A stretch of 9,486 nucleotides of DNA, from the NCBI GenBank assembly GCA_913050545.1, contig CAJWZY010000063.1:1-9486 (forward strand). The letters run 5' to 3'. Position numbers and translations under genes: made by a program. Positions 1-6,579 of this stretch are shown piece after piece; the first letter of the stretch is position 1; the number at the start of each line of letters is the position of its first letter. The notes under the pieces are model-generated. The model ran no database searches and was not told where the DNA came from. It saw only the letters and a program-made list of their open reading frames with translations. The stretch comes from an uncultured bacterium (lineage in GTDB: Bacteria > Planctomycetota > UBA8108).

Positions 1-1
1 A

Positions 2-490
2 TGCGAATTCCGGAACAATACCGCCACCGAAACTGGCCGGGATCTGCCGCCCGGAGGAGCGATCGGCAACTGGGCTCTAAACAGTGTTTCTACCATTTCC
101 GAATCCATCTTCTGTGGAAACCAGCCGGCTGCAATCTCCCCGCCTGGTTCCTGGGAAGACTCGGGTCAAAACCTGTTCAGCGACATTTGCGAAGAGGATC
201 TCCCTGGAGAAACACCCCCCTTCCTGCGTGGAGATTCCAATGGCGACGCGGTCCTGGATGTGTCGGATGCCATCACCACCCTCGGCTTCCTGTTTCTTGG
301 TGATAACTCTCCAGCCTGCAGGGCTGCGGCTGATTCGAACGCCGATGGAAATTTCGATATCAGTGATGCGATTTTTGTCCTGAACTTCCTCTTCCTTGGC
401 GGTGAGGCCTTCCCCTCACCCACAGAGTGTTCAATCTCCGAGCAGAGAAGCGATCTCTCCCTGGGATGTGAGAACAGCAGCTGCCAGTAG
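2..490 (+). CDS. C-terminal end of secreted beta-helix protein with two dockerin-like EF-hand repeats (partial, 5' end off window)
   Basis: The frame is open from base 2 to TAG at 488-490, giving 162 residues with the N-terminus outside the window. The first ~55 residues resemble the last rungs of a right-handed parallel beta-helix: FRNNTA, a Gly-Ala-Ile turn and SIFCGN, as in secreted planctomycete repeat proteins. Two calcium-loop repeats follow. Loop 1 (233-268) reads DSNGDAVLDVSD and loop 2 (332-367) reads DSNADGNFDISD; both fit the DxNxDxxxDxxD EF-hand/dockerin pattern. Each is followed by a hydrophobic helix ending in FLFLG. The tail is Cys-containing and ends LGCENSSCQ. Such tandem repeats at the C-terminus of large exported proteins are common in Planctomycetota, where they may bind calcium or anchor the protein; no cohesin partner is visible. 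The gene converges with the next one, leaving 32 bp between their stops and no clear terminator. Family placement is good, but the function of the missing N-terminus is unknown. Confidence 0.82.
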   Translation, partial: CEFRNNTATETGRDLPPGGAIGNWALNSVSTISESIFCGNQPAAISPPGSWEDSGQNLFSDICEEDLPGETPPFLRGDSNGDAVLDVSDAITTLGFLFLGDNSPACRAAADSNADGNFDISDAIFVLNFLFLGGEAFPSPTECSISEQRSDLSLGCENSSCQ

Positions 491-522
491 GAGGCATCAC
501 TGAGACTCCACCTCGCAGGGTT

Positions 523-2712
523 CTACTTCAGCGGTGAAAAATCGAGTGGCTCGAGGTAGAGGCGCTCGGGAGGTTTTGACAGGAACCTTCCATCGAGCTG
601 GGACTGACGGGCGACCTTGCGCCAGCTCGGGTCGCTGCCGAAGGCTTTCCAGTTGGCGTCGGCCTGCTTGCGGTTGGCGTGATGGACCAGGTAGATGAGG
701 GTGTTGGCGGATTCGGGCTGGTCGAAGGGAGTCCAGTAGCCGACATTCCTGATCCCGTGCATTGCGAAGAGCCTGGTGGTGTGGTCGCGGAAGCGGGCGT
801 TGAGCTTTGAGAGCTTGCCGGGGTTGGTGACATAGGTCCTGAGCTCGTAGATCCCCCCCGCCTTCTCGATGGCGTTGCGGGCGGCGGCGGAATAGTCATT
901 GGCGCTCATGAAGATGCTGGTGGGTTTTTCAGCCAGCAGGCGCTGGAACTCGGGAATATCGAGGACAGCCTCCCACTGGCGGTCGCGGGTGAAGCTGTTC
1001 CAATTCCTGTAGGCGGCATAGCGCGAAGGATGCTTGAGGATATAGACGAACTTCCTGCGGGCCTTCACGCTGCCATCGGTCGGGATCCAGTAGCCGAGTG
1101 GCTCCATGCCGTGCTTGCGGAAGATCCGGTCGGTATGAACCCGGAAGCGCTTGATGAGGTGGGCGAACCTGTCCTCGCTGCCGTGGTAGATGCGCAGCTC
1201 ATAGACGGGACCCTTGAGGAGCCGTTCGGCCGGCGGCCGGGCGGGCCGCGCGGGCACGGCGTCGGCTCCCTTCCTGGCCCCGAGGGCCACAGCGAGCGGC
1301 GCCCTGAAGACCCAGGCCATGTCGTCGGAGATGAGGCGGCTGGCATCGTGACCGCCGATGTAGAGCTGCCCGTCACCGAAGGGAGAGAGGCAGAAGGCGC
1401 GCGGCGATACGAGGACCGGCTTGCCGGGAGCGTAGGCATTGTTCACCTCCAGCAGCCTGTAGCTCTGGTCGGCGGAGCGAACGGCATAGAGGGCGCCGGC
1501 GTAGAGGCGGCTTCCCTTCCAGCGCAGGTGGTCCTTTGACAGGATGTTTCCCTGGAACCCGACGAGGTGAACGGTCTCCCCGGTAGCGGGGTGGGTAACC
1601 GACAGCATCCTGTTGTGCGCTCCAAGGGTATAGGGAACCTTGACGCCAAGCGCCCGGCTCATGAGGTCCGCCATGCTGGCCTCGTCGTGAAGCCTGTAGG
1701 ACCCCTTCCCATCGGGGTCGAGACGCTTGACCTGGCTCTGCGATCTCGCACCGGGGGCCCAGAGAAAGAGAATCGACTCACCCTCTCCCCTGGGGTTGGC
1801 AATGGTTGTCAGTCCGCGGATTCCCCCGACGTCGGTGTCGGTGTCTTCCTCTAGATTGAGGATCTTCGAGTAGGTGGGCCTGGGGCCATCGTTGCGCCGG
1901 TAGATGGAGCTGCCCTCGGAGAGAAAGAGCGAACCATTGGCACGGGTAAGGCCCAGCGGACGCGTCTTCAGGCTGCCGGTGGTGAGAAAGGGAAACTCGA
2001 CGTGGCGGTCCCAGCGGATCCCGCCCGCAATCGAGGGATCATAGACACCCGAGGTGACACCGGGATTGCCCAGCAGCAGGAACAACCGCTCGATGCCCGT
2101 CACCTTGTCCCTGTAGACCTCCATGTCACGCGGGACCCAGCGCACCCCGCCGGCGGTCGAGCCGTGGCGAACGAGGGTGTGGGTCCATTTGCCGCTTTCA
2201 TCGTCGCGCACCCAGGCCGAGACGGCCCCCCCTCTTTCGAAATTCGCGCCGGAGGCCATCACCAGCAGGTTGCGAGGCTTCTCCAGCGGCTTGCCCGCCG
2301 CATCGCGGGTAAAGGTCACCGACTTGAGAATATTGCCCTTCATGTAGATGAGGCCGAAATCATTGGCCTTGCCGAAATCGAGATCAACCTGCCACTGCCC
2401 CCCGGCGGAGTCCAGCCGGAGAACCTGGGCAGACTGCTTCTCTGCATCCGGCGGGATAACCCAGCGGGAATCAACCCAGTAGCCATTGGCCGCGTAGAGC
2501 TTCCCCTTGTGCGCCACCAGGTGCATGATCTCCGAGCCGCCGGCATGGGCTCCCTTGCGGTCGGTGTAGCCGCCATCGTAGCTCTGCTTCCAGCGAGGCT
2601 CCTGCCCCGTGCCCTCCTCACCGGGAGGGCCAACTCCCAGGCAGGCGGACAGGCAGGAGATGATTCCTGCGCTTATGACCAGGGTCATCAGCAGCTGTCT
2701 GGACAAAGTCAT
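523..2712 (-). CDS. Lipoprotein with beta-propeller-like N-terminal region and two C-terminal NIPSNAP domains
   Basis: The protein has 729 residues. The signal peptide ends in a clear lipobox (L21-S22-A23-C24), so a lipid-anchored envelope protein is expected. Residues ~45-475 are rich in short strand-like segments with repeated phrases such as KLYAANGYW, SLFLSEGSSIYR, RLYAGALYAV and QLYIGG. This suggests a beta-propeller or similar all-beta fold, but I cannot assign a family. A Pro/Ala/Arg linker (~480-500) leads to two NIPSNAP-type ferredoxin-like alpha/beta domains, ~503-605 and ~620-722. Both show YELRxY, an F-x2-HTxRxF helix, HG followed by GYWxP, and a YIL/YLV strand. NIPSNAP domains occur in small proteins of unclear biochemical role; a dimer-like tandem fused to an exported beta domain is unusual. 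The ATG at 2712 has an AAGGAG ribosome site 9 nt upstream that overlaps the stop of the DUF885 gene, so the two genes are probably co-transcribed and perhaps translationally coupled. Function unknown. Confidence 0.85.
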   Translation of the reverse strand: MTLSRQLLMTLVISAGIISCLSACLGVGPPGEEGTGQEPRWKQSYDGGYTDRKGAHAGGSEIMHLVAHKGKLYAANGYWVDSRWVIPPDAEKQSAQVLRLDSAGGQWQVDLDFGKANDFGLIYMKGNILKSVTFTRDAAGKPLEKPRNLLVMASGANFERGGAVSAWVRDDESGKWTHTLVRHGSTAGGVRWVPRDMEVYRDKVTGIERLFLLLGNPGVTSGVYDPSIAGGIRWDRHVEFPFLTTGSLKTRPLGLTRANGSLFLSEGSSIYRRNDGPRPTYSKILNLEEDTDTDVGGIRGLTTIANPRGEGESILFLWAPGARSQSQVKRLDPDGKGSYRLHDEASMADLMSRALGVKVPYTLGAHNRMLSVTHPATGETVHLVGFQGNILSKDHLRWKGSRLYAGALYAVRSADQSYRLLEVNNAYAPGKPVLVSPRAFCLSPFGDGQLYIGGHDASRLISDDMAWVFRAPLAVALGARKGADAVPARPARPPAERLLKGPVYELRIYHGSEDRFAHLIKRFRVHTDRIFRKHGMEPLGYWIPTDGSVKARRKFVYILKHPSRYAAYRNWNSFTRDRQWEAVLDIPEFQRLLAEKPTSIFMSANDYSAAARNAIEKAGGIYELRTYVTNPGKLSKLNARFRDHTTRLFAMHGIRNVGYWTPFDQPESANTLIYLVHHANRKQADANWKAFGSDPSWRKVARQSQLDGRFLSKPPERLYLEPLDFSPLK

Positions 2713-2721
2713 CCGGTGATT

Positions 2722-2727
2722 CTCCTT
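2722..2727 (-). promoter_or_regulatory. Ribosome binding site of the NIPSNAP lipoprotein gene, overlapping the upstream stop codon
   Basis: The minus strand reads AAGGAG, then 9 nt, then ATG at 2712. The TAA stop of the DUF885 gene (2728-2726) shares bases with this site. Ribosomes ending on the first gene would sit over the second gene's start signal, a classic arrangement for coupled translation. Coupling is inferred; the overlap is seen directly. Confidence 0.8.
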
Positions 2728-4492
2728 AACGGGAGGCCCCGTCCTTTGCGAACTTCCAGCCCGGCACGTAATCCCGGGTCAGCTTGACATCCTTGTCGAG
2801 CGCGGCACGGAGCATCTCAATCGGGATGGAGTTCTGCCGGAGCACCGCATCATGGAACTGGCGTGGAGTCATCCTGCCGCCGGCGACCAGCTTGCTTGCC
2901 AGCGCCCGCAGCTGCAGGGCACCGAGCATGTAGGCCGCCTGGTAGAGCGGCGAATAGCCCCCCTGGATCGAGCGCCTCACCTCGGCGGTGGCGTTGCGGC
3001 GTTCATGGCCGACCCTTTTGACCAGGAAGTCGACCGCCTCATCCGCCTTCATCGTCCCCAGGTGGAAGCCGAGGGAAAAGATGATCCTGGCACAGCGGTG
3101 TTTTCTCCAGAAGAGCATGCCGATGCGGTCCTCGGGAGTCTTGGGGAAATCGAGATCCCACAGAAGCATCTCCCAGTAGAGTGCCCAGCCCTCGGTCCAG
3201 AAAGGCGTGCCGAACCTCCGGCGGTAAGGGCGGTAGCGTGCCGTCATGAAACCCTGCAGGTGATGGCCGGGGATCAGCTCGTGATGGACGGTCGCCCGCG
3301 AGAAGTGGATGTTGTTGCCACGCATGCTCATGAGCTTGTCCTTGTGGGCCATCTCGTCGGTGGGGAAGGAAACGCTGATGACCTCACCGCCGGTGAAGTA
3401 GGGGTTCACCCGCTGGCGCGAAGCCGACATCATCTGCATCCGCCAGGTCTCCTTGCACAGCGGCGGGATCGTCAGCAGCTTGCGCTCCTCGAGAAAATTC
3501 TCGGCCTCGAGCGCCAGCATCTTGATCAGCTTGGGCTGCTCCCCGGGCTGGACGTGCAGTTTCTTGACCTGGTCCTGCGCCTTGCGCCAGTCATCCCCGA
3601 ACCCGAGGGCCCTGGAGGCCTTTGCCATCTCCTTGTCGCACCAGGCAAACTCGCGCTTCGCGATCTCCACCAGCTCCGCCGGAGTGTAGGCGATCATCTC
3701 GCGCTCGAGCGCCAGCGAAAGCGCCTCGGCACCGATCGGCTCACCCACCAGGCGGTCCGGATCCTTCGGCTTTTTCCGGGCGTGATTTACCAGCTGGTCG
3801 GAGATCAGCTTGGCGTAGCGGTCGAGAGCCTCGCGGACCTGCTGGGCCGGCTGCTTGACCCACCAGGAGAAGAGCGGATTGTAGCCATTGTAGAACTGGA
3901 ACCAGCGCGAGAGAGCGCCACTGAGGTCACGAACACGACGAGACGCCCGCTCCGCTTTCTCCTTGCCCCAGCGTTTCCTCGACTCGGCGAGCGATCTCTC
4001 GAGGTCCCCGCGGACCGCAGTGATCTGCGCCTCAATCTCCTCGAGACTGGCCGCAACCGTCTTTCCATCGACGGGCTCCAGCCGACGATGGGCCTCGAGC
4101 TGGGAGACGATCGGCTTCCAGAAAGGCAGGAGCGGCAGCACCTCCTGGTCAAGCTCTCTCTCGCGCAGGATCTTCCTGCGGGTATGGCTGAGCTCGTTTC
4201 GAAGCAGCAGGTAATCGACCTGCCCCTCCCGGCTGAGACCGTCGAAGTCGAGCTTCTTGAGCGCATCCTGCTGCTCCTGGTAAAACGCCAGGCGGCGCTT
4301 GTGATCACCCCCGGAGAGCGGGATGTTGTAGAAGCGGTTGAGGTTGCCGCGGTCGGCGTCGAAGCGTTCAAAAAACGGGCGGAGGCCAGTGGACACATCG
4401 CTCTTGACCGCATCTTTTTCAGCCGAGGACAGAGGTCCCACTGCCACGATAGCGGCAATTGCCAGGACCAGGCGGGTTATCATGCTCTTCAT
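2726..4492 (-). CDS. Secreted DUF885-family putative zinc metallohydrolase
   Basis: The protein has 588 residues and a signal peptide at ~1-24 (MKSMITRLVL..., cleavage probably after LSSA). It matches the DUF885 family (PF05960): a long helical body, the motif H404-E405-L-I-P-G-H410-H411, and a downstream TEGWALY motif with E434. This HExxPGHH plus EGWALY signature is the family hallmark and resembles a gluzincin-like metal site (His, His and a downstream Glu as likely zinc ligands, E405 as catalytic base). Family members are annotated as putative peptidases or hydrolases; the substrate is unknown. A longer ATG start at 4531 is in frame, but it lies inside the promoter-like element and would add 13 residues ahead of the signal peptide. 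The start at 4492 has GAGAAGG 7 nt upstream and begins the signal peptide directly. It is first of a two-gene unit with the NIPSNAP lipoprotein (13-bp gap). Length and motifs look intact. Confidence 0.88.
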   Translation of the reverse strand: MKSMITRLVLAIAAIVAVGPLSSAEKDAVKSDVSTGLRPFFERFDADRGNLNRFYNIPLSGGDHKRRLAFYQEQQDALKKLDFDGLSREGQVDYLLLRNELSHTRRKILRERELDQEVLPLLPFWKPIVSQLEAHRRLEPVDGKTVAASLEEIEAQITAVRGDLERSLAESRKRWGKEKAERASRRVRDLSGALSRWFQFYNGYNPLFSWWVKQPAQQVREALDRYAKLISDQLVNHARKKPKDPDRLVGEPIGAEALSLALEREMIAYTPAELVEIAKREFAWCDKEMAKASRALGFGDDWRKAQDQVKKLHVQPGEQPKLIKMLALEAENFLEERKLLTIPPLCKETWRMQMMSASRQRVNPYFTGGEVISVSFPTDEMAHKDKLMSMRGNNIHFSRATVHHELIPGHHLQGFMTARYRPYRRRFGTPFWTEGWALYWEMLLWDLDFPKTPEDRIGMLFWRKHRCARIIFSLGFHLGTMKADEAVDFLVKRVGHERRNATAEVRRSIQGGYSPLYQAAYMLGALQLRALASKLVAGGRMTPRQFHDAVLRQNSIPIEMLRAALDKDVKLTRDYVPGWKFAKDGASR

Positions 4493-4499
4493 GTCTATA

Positions 4500-4506
4500 C
4501 CTTCTC
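4500..4506 (-). promoter_or_regulatory. Ribosome binding site deciding the DUF885 gene start
   Basis: GAGAAGG on the minus strand lies 7 nt before ATG 4492. The competing in-frame ATG at 4531 would fall upstream of any transcript starting from the TAGGCT -10 box at 4532-4537, so this site favours the shorter protein. Confidence 0.7.
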
Positions 4507-4531
4507 GATGTTTCAGTTGAGGCAAGCCCAT

Positions 4532-4561
4532 AGCCTATGCCAGTACGCGGTCACTGGCAAG
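4532..4561 (-). promoter_or_regulatory. Shared promoter/operator element, copy 1 (upstream of DUF885 gene)
   Basis: The minus strand reads CTTGCCAG, 10 variable bases, then CTGGCATAGGCT. TTGCCA (4560-4555) and TAGGCT (4537-4532) are separated by exactly 17 bp, the geometry of a housekeeping-sigma promoter. TGCCAG and CTGGCA also form a perfect 6-bp inverted repeat with a 10-bp spacer, suitable for a dimeric regulator. From the end of TAGGCT to the ATG at 4492 there are 39 nt, so a leader of roughly 33 nt is predicted. The same 20 fixed bases recur at 7751-7780 and 9124-9153. An alternative reading as a sigma54 site (TGGCA with -12 sequence ATGG) is weaker because the -12 GC is absent. Confidence 0.65.
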
Positions 4562-4601
4562 GAGAGGGTCAGGTGGAACCCATTCAGCTGCGAACCCGGG
4601 G

Positions 4602-6506
4602 TCAGGATCCTTTCGCGGCCGGGTAGATCCGAACCGCCACTCCGCCCTGCTTGCTCATCGAAACGTCGAGAACGGTTTTTGAATCGACGGCCCGGCGGGA
4701 GATGCCCACCTTCGTGCGGGTATTGACCGATGGGTCGTGAAAGTAGACGGAGGCCTCGAAGGCCTGGCCCTCCGGAAGGAAGTCCAGGGGCACCTTCAAG
4801 GTCCTGGGCTCCACCGCGTTGAGACAGCCGACGTACCAGTCGCTTCCCTTGCGGCGGGCAACGACGGCGTAGGTGCCGACCTTGCCGTGAAGGACCCGGG
4901 AGTCGTCCCAGGTCGTCGGCAGGGCCCGGATGAACTCGAGCTCCGGCTCGTCTTTTTCCGAGGAGGGCTGGTCGTACCAGAAGAGAAACTGCAAGGGGCT
5001 GAAGAAACAGATCATCTTCGCCAGCTGGGCGGCATGGCAGGTCGTCTGGTCAACGTAGCCGTTGTAATAGCAGAAGGTGTGATCAGCCGGCCCCGCGATC
5101 ATGCGGTTGAACAGGTTCGCGAGCGCCTGCTCGTTCGGCGGGCGGGTTTCATCTCCCCCGATTCCCTCAGCTGTCATAAAGTTCGGGTAGGTGCGCTGCC
5201 AGCCAGTCATCCGGTACTCATCATGCACATCGACCATGATCTTGTACTCCGCGCACCTGGCGATGGCCTCGTGCATCCAGCGCGTCCACTTCTGGTCGCC
5301 GTGCTGGACGAAGCCGAACTTCAGCCCGGCGATCCCCCACTCCTTGTAGACCGGAAGGAGCTTGTCGAGATCGCGCTCGAGGTGGCGCCTGTTGACGTAG
5401 AGGATGACCCCGATGTTGTTTTCCTTCGCGTACTTGATGACGGCCGGAAGGTCGAGGTTGCCCCGAGAGACGGTGCTGGCATCGGACTTCTCGTCCCCCT
5501 GGTTGCCATACCAGCCGGCGTCATACTCGATGAACTGCAGTCCGTTCTTGACCGCGAAGTCGACACAGGCCAGCCCCCCCTTGGTGGAGAGGGTAACGTC
5601 GCGGATCACCTTTCCAGGCCGGATCCAGCTCGGATCGGCAATCTTGCTCGGCTCGTTCAGGTTCAACAGGAGATCGTTATTGTCCAGCAACTGGCCGGCC
5701 CGGTCCGCCGCCATGACCACGCGCCACGGGGTCTTCAGGGGAAGTGAGCACTTGACCGGTTCGTGGAGCCTCGACACGAGCGTGTGGGGAGAGGTCTCCG
5801 AGCGCCGCAGTCGCATCCGGGCAAAGTCGACCAGCGCCGCCTCCGCGATGGCGATGACCTTTCCGCCAGCAGGCTCGATAATACAAGGTCTCTCAACACT
5901 GCTCCTGATCTTGCTCAAGCGGGTCTTTTTGTATTTCCCCTGGGCGGAGTAGACGGCCCAGAGCTTGTGGTCGTCGCCGATACAGAACTCGGTCTGCTCG
6001 CGCTCGATCGAGATGGTTTCCTCTTCGCCGCGGGAATCGACAAGGTAACGGAAGGCGACGCCCTCATCGTAGGCACGAACCTCGAGCTTGAGCTCTCCCG
6101 GGGGCTGTTTCCGGCTGAAGGTAACCGTGGCGCTTCGGTAGTGATCGCGAACCGTGGAGCGTTCGCCCCAGGCGGGCTTCCAACTCGCATCGTGCGCACT
6201 AACCGCGCTCCTTTCAAGACCGGCAAAACCGGTGGTCCAGTCGGTGCCATCGGCCTCCAGGAACCCGACCCCGCTTTCAGCGATGACCTCATCTTCTCCA
6301 TGCCGGACCCTGTAGAGCGGCCTGCCTTTTTTGCCGACCGAGAACTCGATCACGAACGAGCCGTCCGGCGACTCCAGGGACTTCGCGGAGGTCTCCTTCG
6401 GCAGTGAGGAACCTGTGATGAGTCCACTGCAGCCCACCACCGCCAGCATCGAAAAGACCAGCAGCGTAATACCTGCTGCAACCACCACTCTCTGGGCGTT
6501 CTTCAT
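4602..6506 (-). CDS. GH97-family glycoside hydrolase, lipoprotein (probable alpha-glycosidase)
   Basis: The protein has 634 residues, close to the usual GH97 length. A hydrophobic signal (~7-24) ends in V23-V24-G25-C26, a lipobox, so it is probably membrane-anchored and faces the periplasm or surface. The N-terminal beta-sandwich (~40-300) contains AYDEGVAFRY (E148 a likely calcium ligand) and the hallmark NLNEPSKIADPSWIRPGK (~282-299). A (beta/alpha)8 barrel (~300-540) follows, with YDAGWYG, GLKFGF (G398), VDVHDEYR (D429/E430), RTYPN and TAEGIGGDE. The C-terminal beta domain is ~545-634. By alignment from memory to Bacteroides SusB, E447 matches a calcium-binding Glu and E453 the general acid. 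G398 occupies the position of the Asp nucleophile of retaining GH97 enzymes, so an inverting alpha-glycosidase mechanism is inferred. The ATG has GAGAAGG 4 nt upstream. It lies 73 bp after the squalene-cyclase-like gene with no promoter element between, so the pair is probably one operon. The sugar specificity cannot be read. Confidence 0.9.
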   Translation of the reverse strand: MKNAQRVVVAAGITLLVFSMLAVVGCSGLITGSSLPKETSAKSLESPDGSFVIEFSVGKKGRPLYRVRHGEDEVIAESGVGFLEADGTDWTTGFAGLERSAVSAHDASWKPAWGERSTVRDHYRSATVTFSRKQPPGELKLEVRAYDEGVAFRYLVDSRGEEETISIEREQTEFCIGDDHKLWAVYSAQGKYKKTRLSKIRSSVERPCIIEPAGGKVIAIAEAALVDFARMRLRRSETSPHTLVSRLHEPVKCSLPLKTPWRVVMAADRAGQLLDNNDLLLNLNEPSKIADPSWIRPGKVIRDVTLSTKGGLACVDFAVKNGLQFIEYDAGWYGNQGDEKSDASTVSRGNLDLPAVIKYAKENNIGVILYVNRRHLERDLDKLLPVYKEWGIAGLKFGFVQHGDQKWTRWMHEAIARCAEYKIMVDVHDEYRMTGWQRTYPNFMTAEGIGGDETRPPNEQALANLFNRMIAGPADHTFCYYNGYVDQTTCHAAQLAKMICFFSPLQFLFWYDQPSSEKDEPELEFIRALPTTWDDSRVLHGKVGTYAVVARRKGSDWYVGCLNAVEPRTLKVPLDFLPEGQAFEASVYFHDPSVNTRTKVGISRRAVDSKTVLDVSMSKQGGVAVRIYPAAKGS

Positions 6507-6579
6507 TCCACCTTCTCCACCAGGTTCTCCAGCCGAATTCCAGGCAGTGAAAGTACTCTCCGGCCGATCGACTGCTGCT

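Noticed and set aside
490..522. A possible bidirectional terminator between the convergent genes
   Set aside because: Only a 4-bp GGAG/CTCC pairing is present, with no T-run on either strand.
2002..2787. A 261-codon + strand open frame antisense to the NIPSNAP lipoprotein gene
   Set aside because: Composition is typical of a shadow frame, and it spans the real start and ribosome site of the minus-strand gene.
4493..4531. A 13-residue N-terminal extension of the DUF885 protein from ATG 4531
   Set aside because: That ATG sits at the -10 box of the promoter-like element, so it would not be on the transcript. ATG 4492 has a good ribosome site and begins the signal peptide.
2852..4726. A 624-codon open frame on the + strand, antisense to the DUF885 gene and running into the GH97 gene
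   Set aside because: It has no recognisable domain and low-complexity Arg/Leu/Pro/Gly composition, and it lies opposite a gene with clear catalytic motifs. It is a by-product of GC-rich codon bias.
4737..5747. A 336-codon + strand open frame antisense to the GH97 gene
   Set aside because: The GH97 hallmarks are on the other strand, and this translation has no family features and no ribosome site of note.
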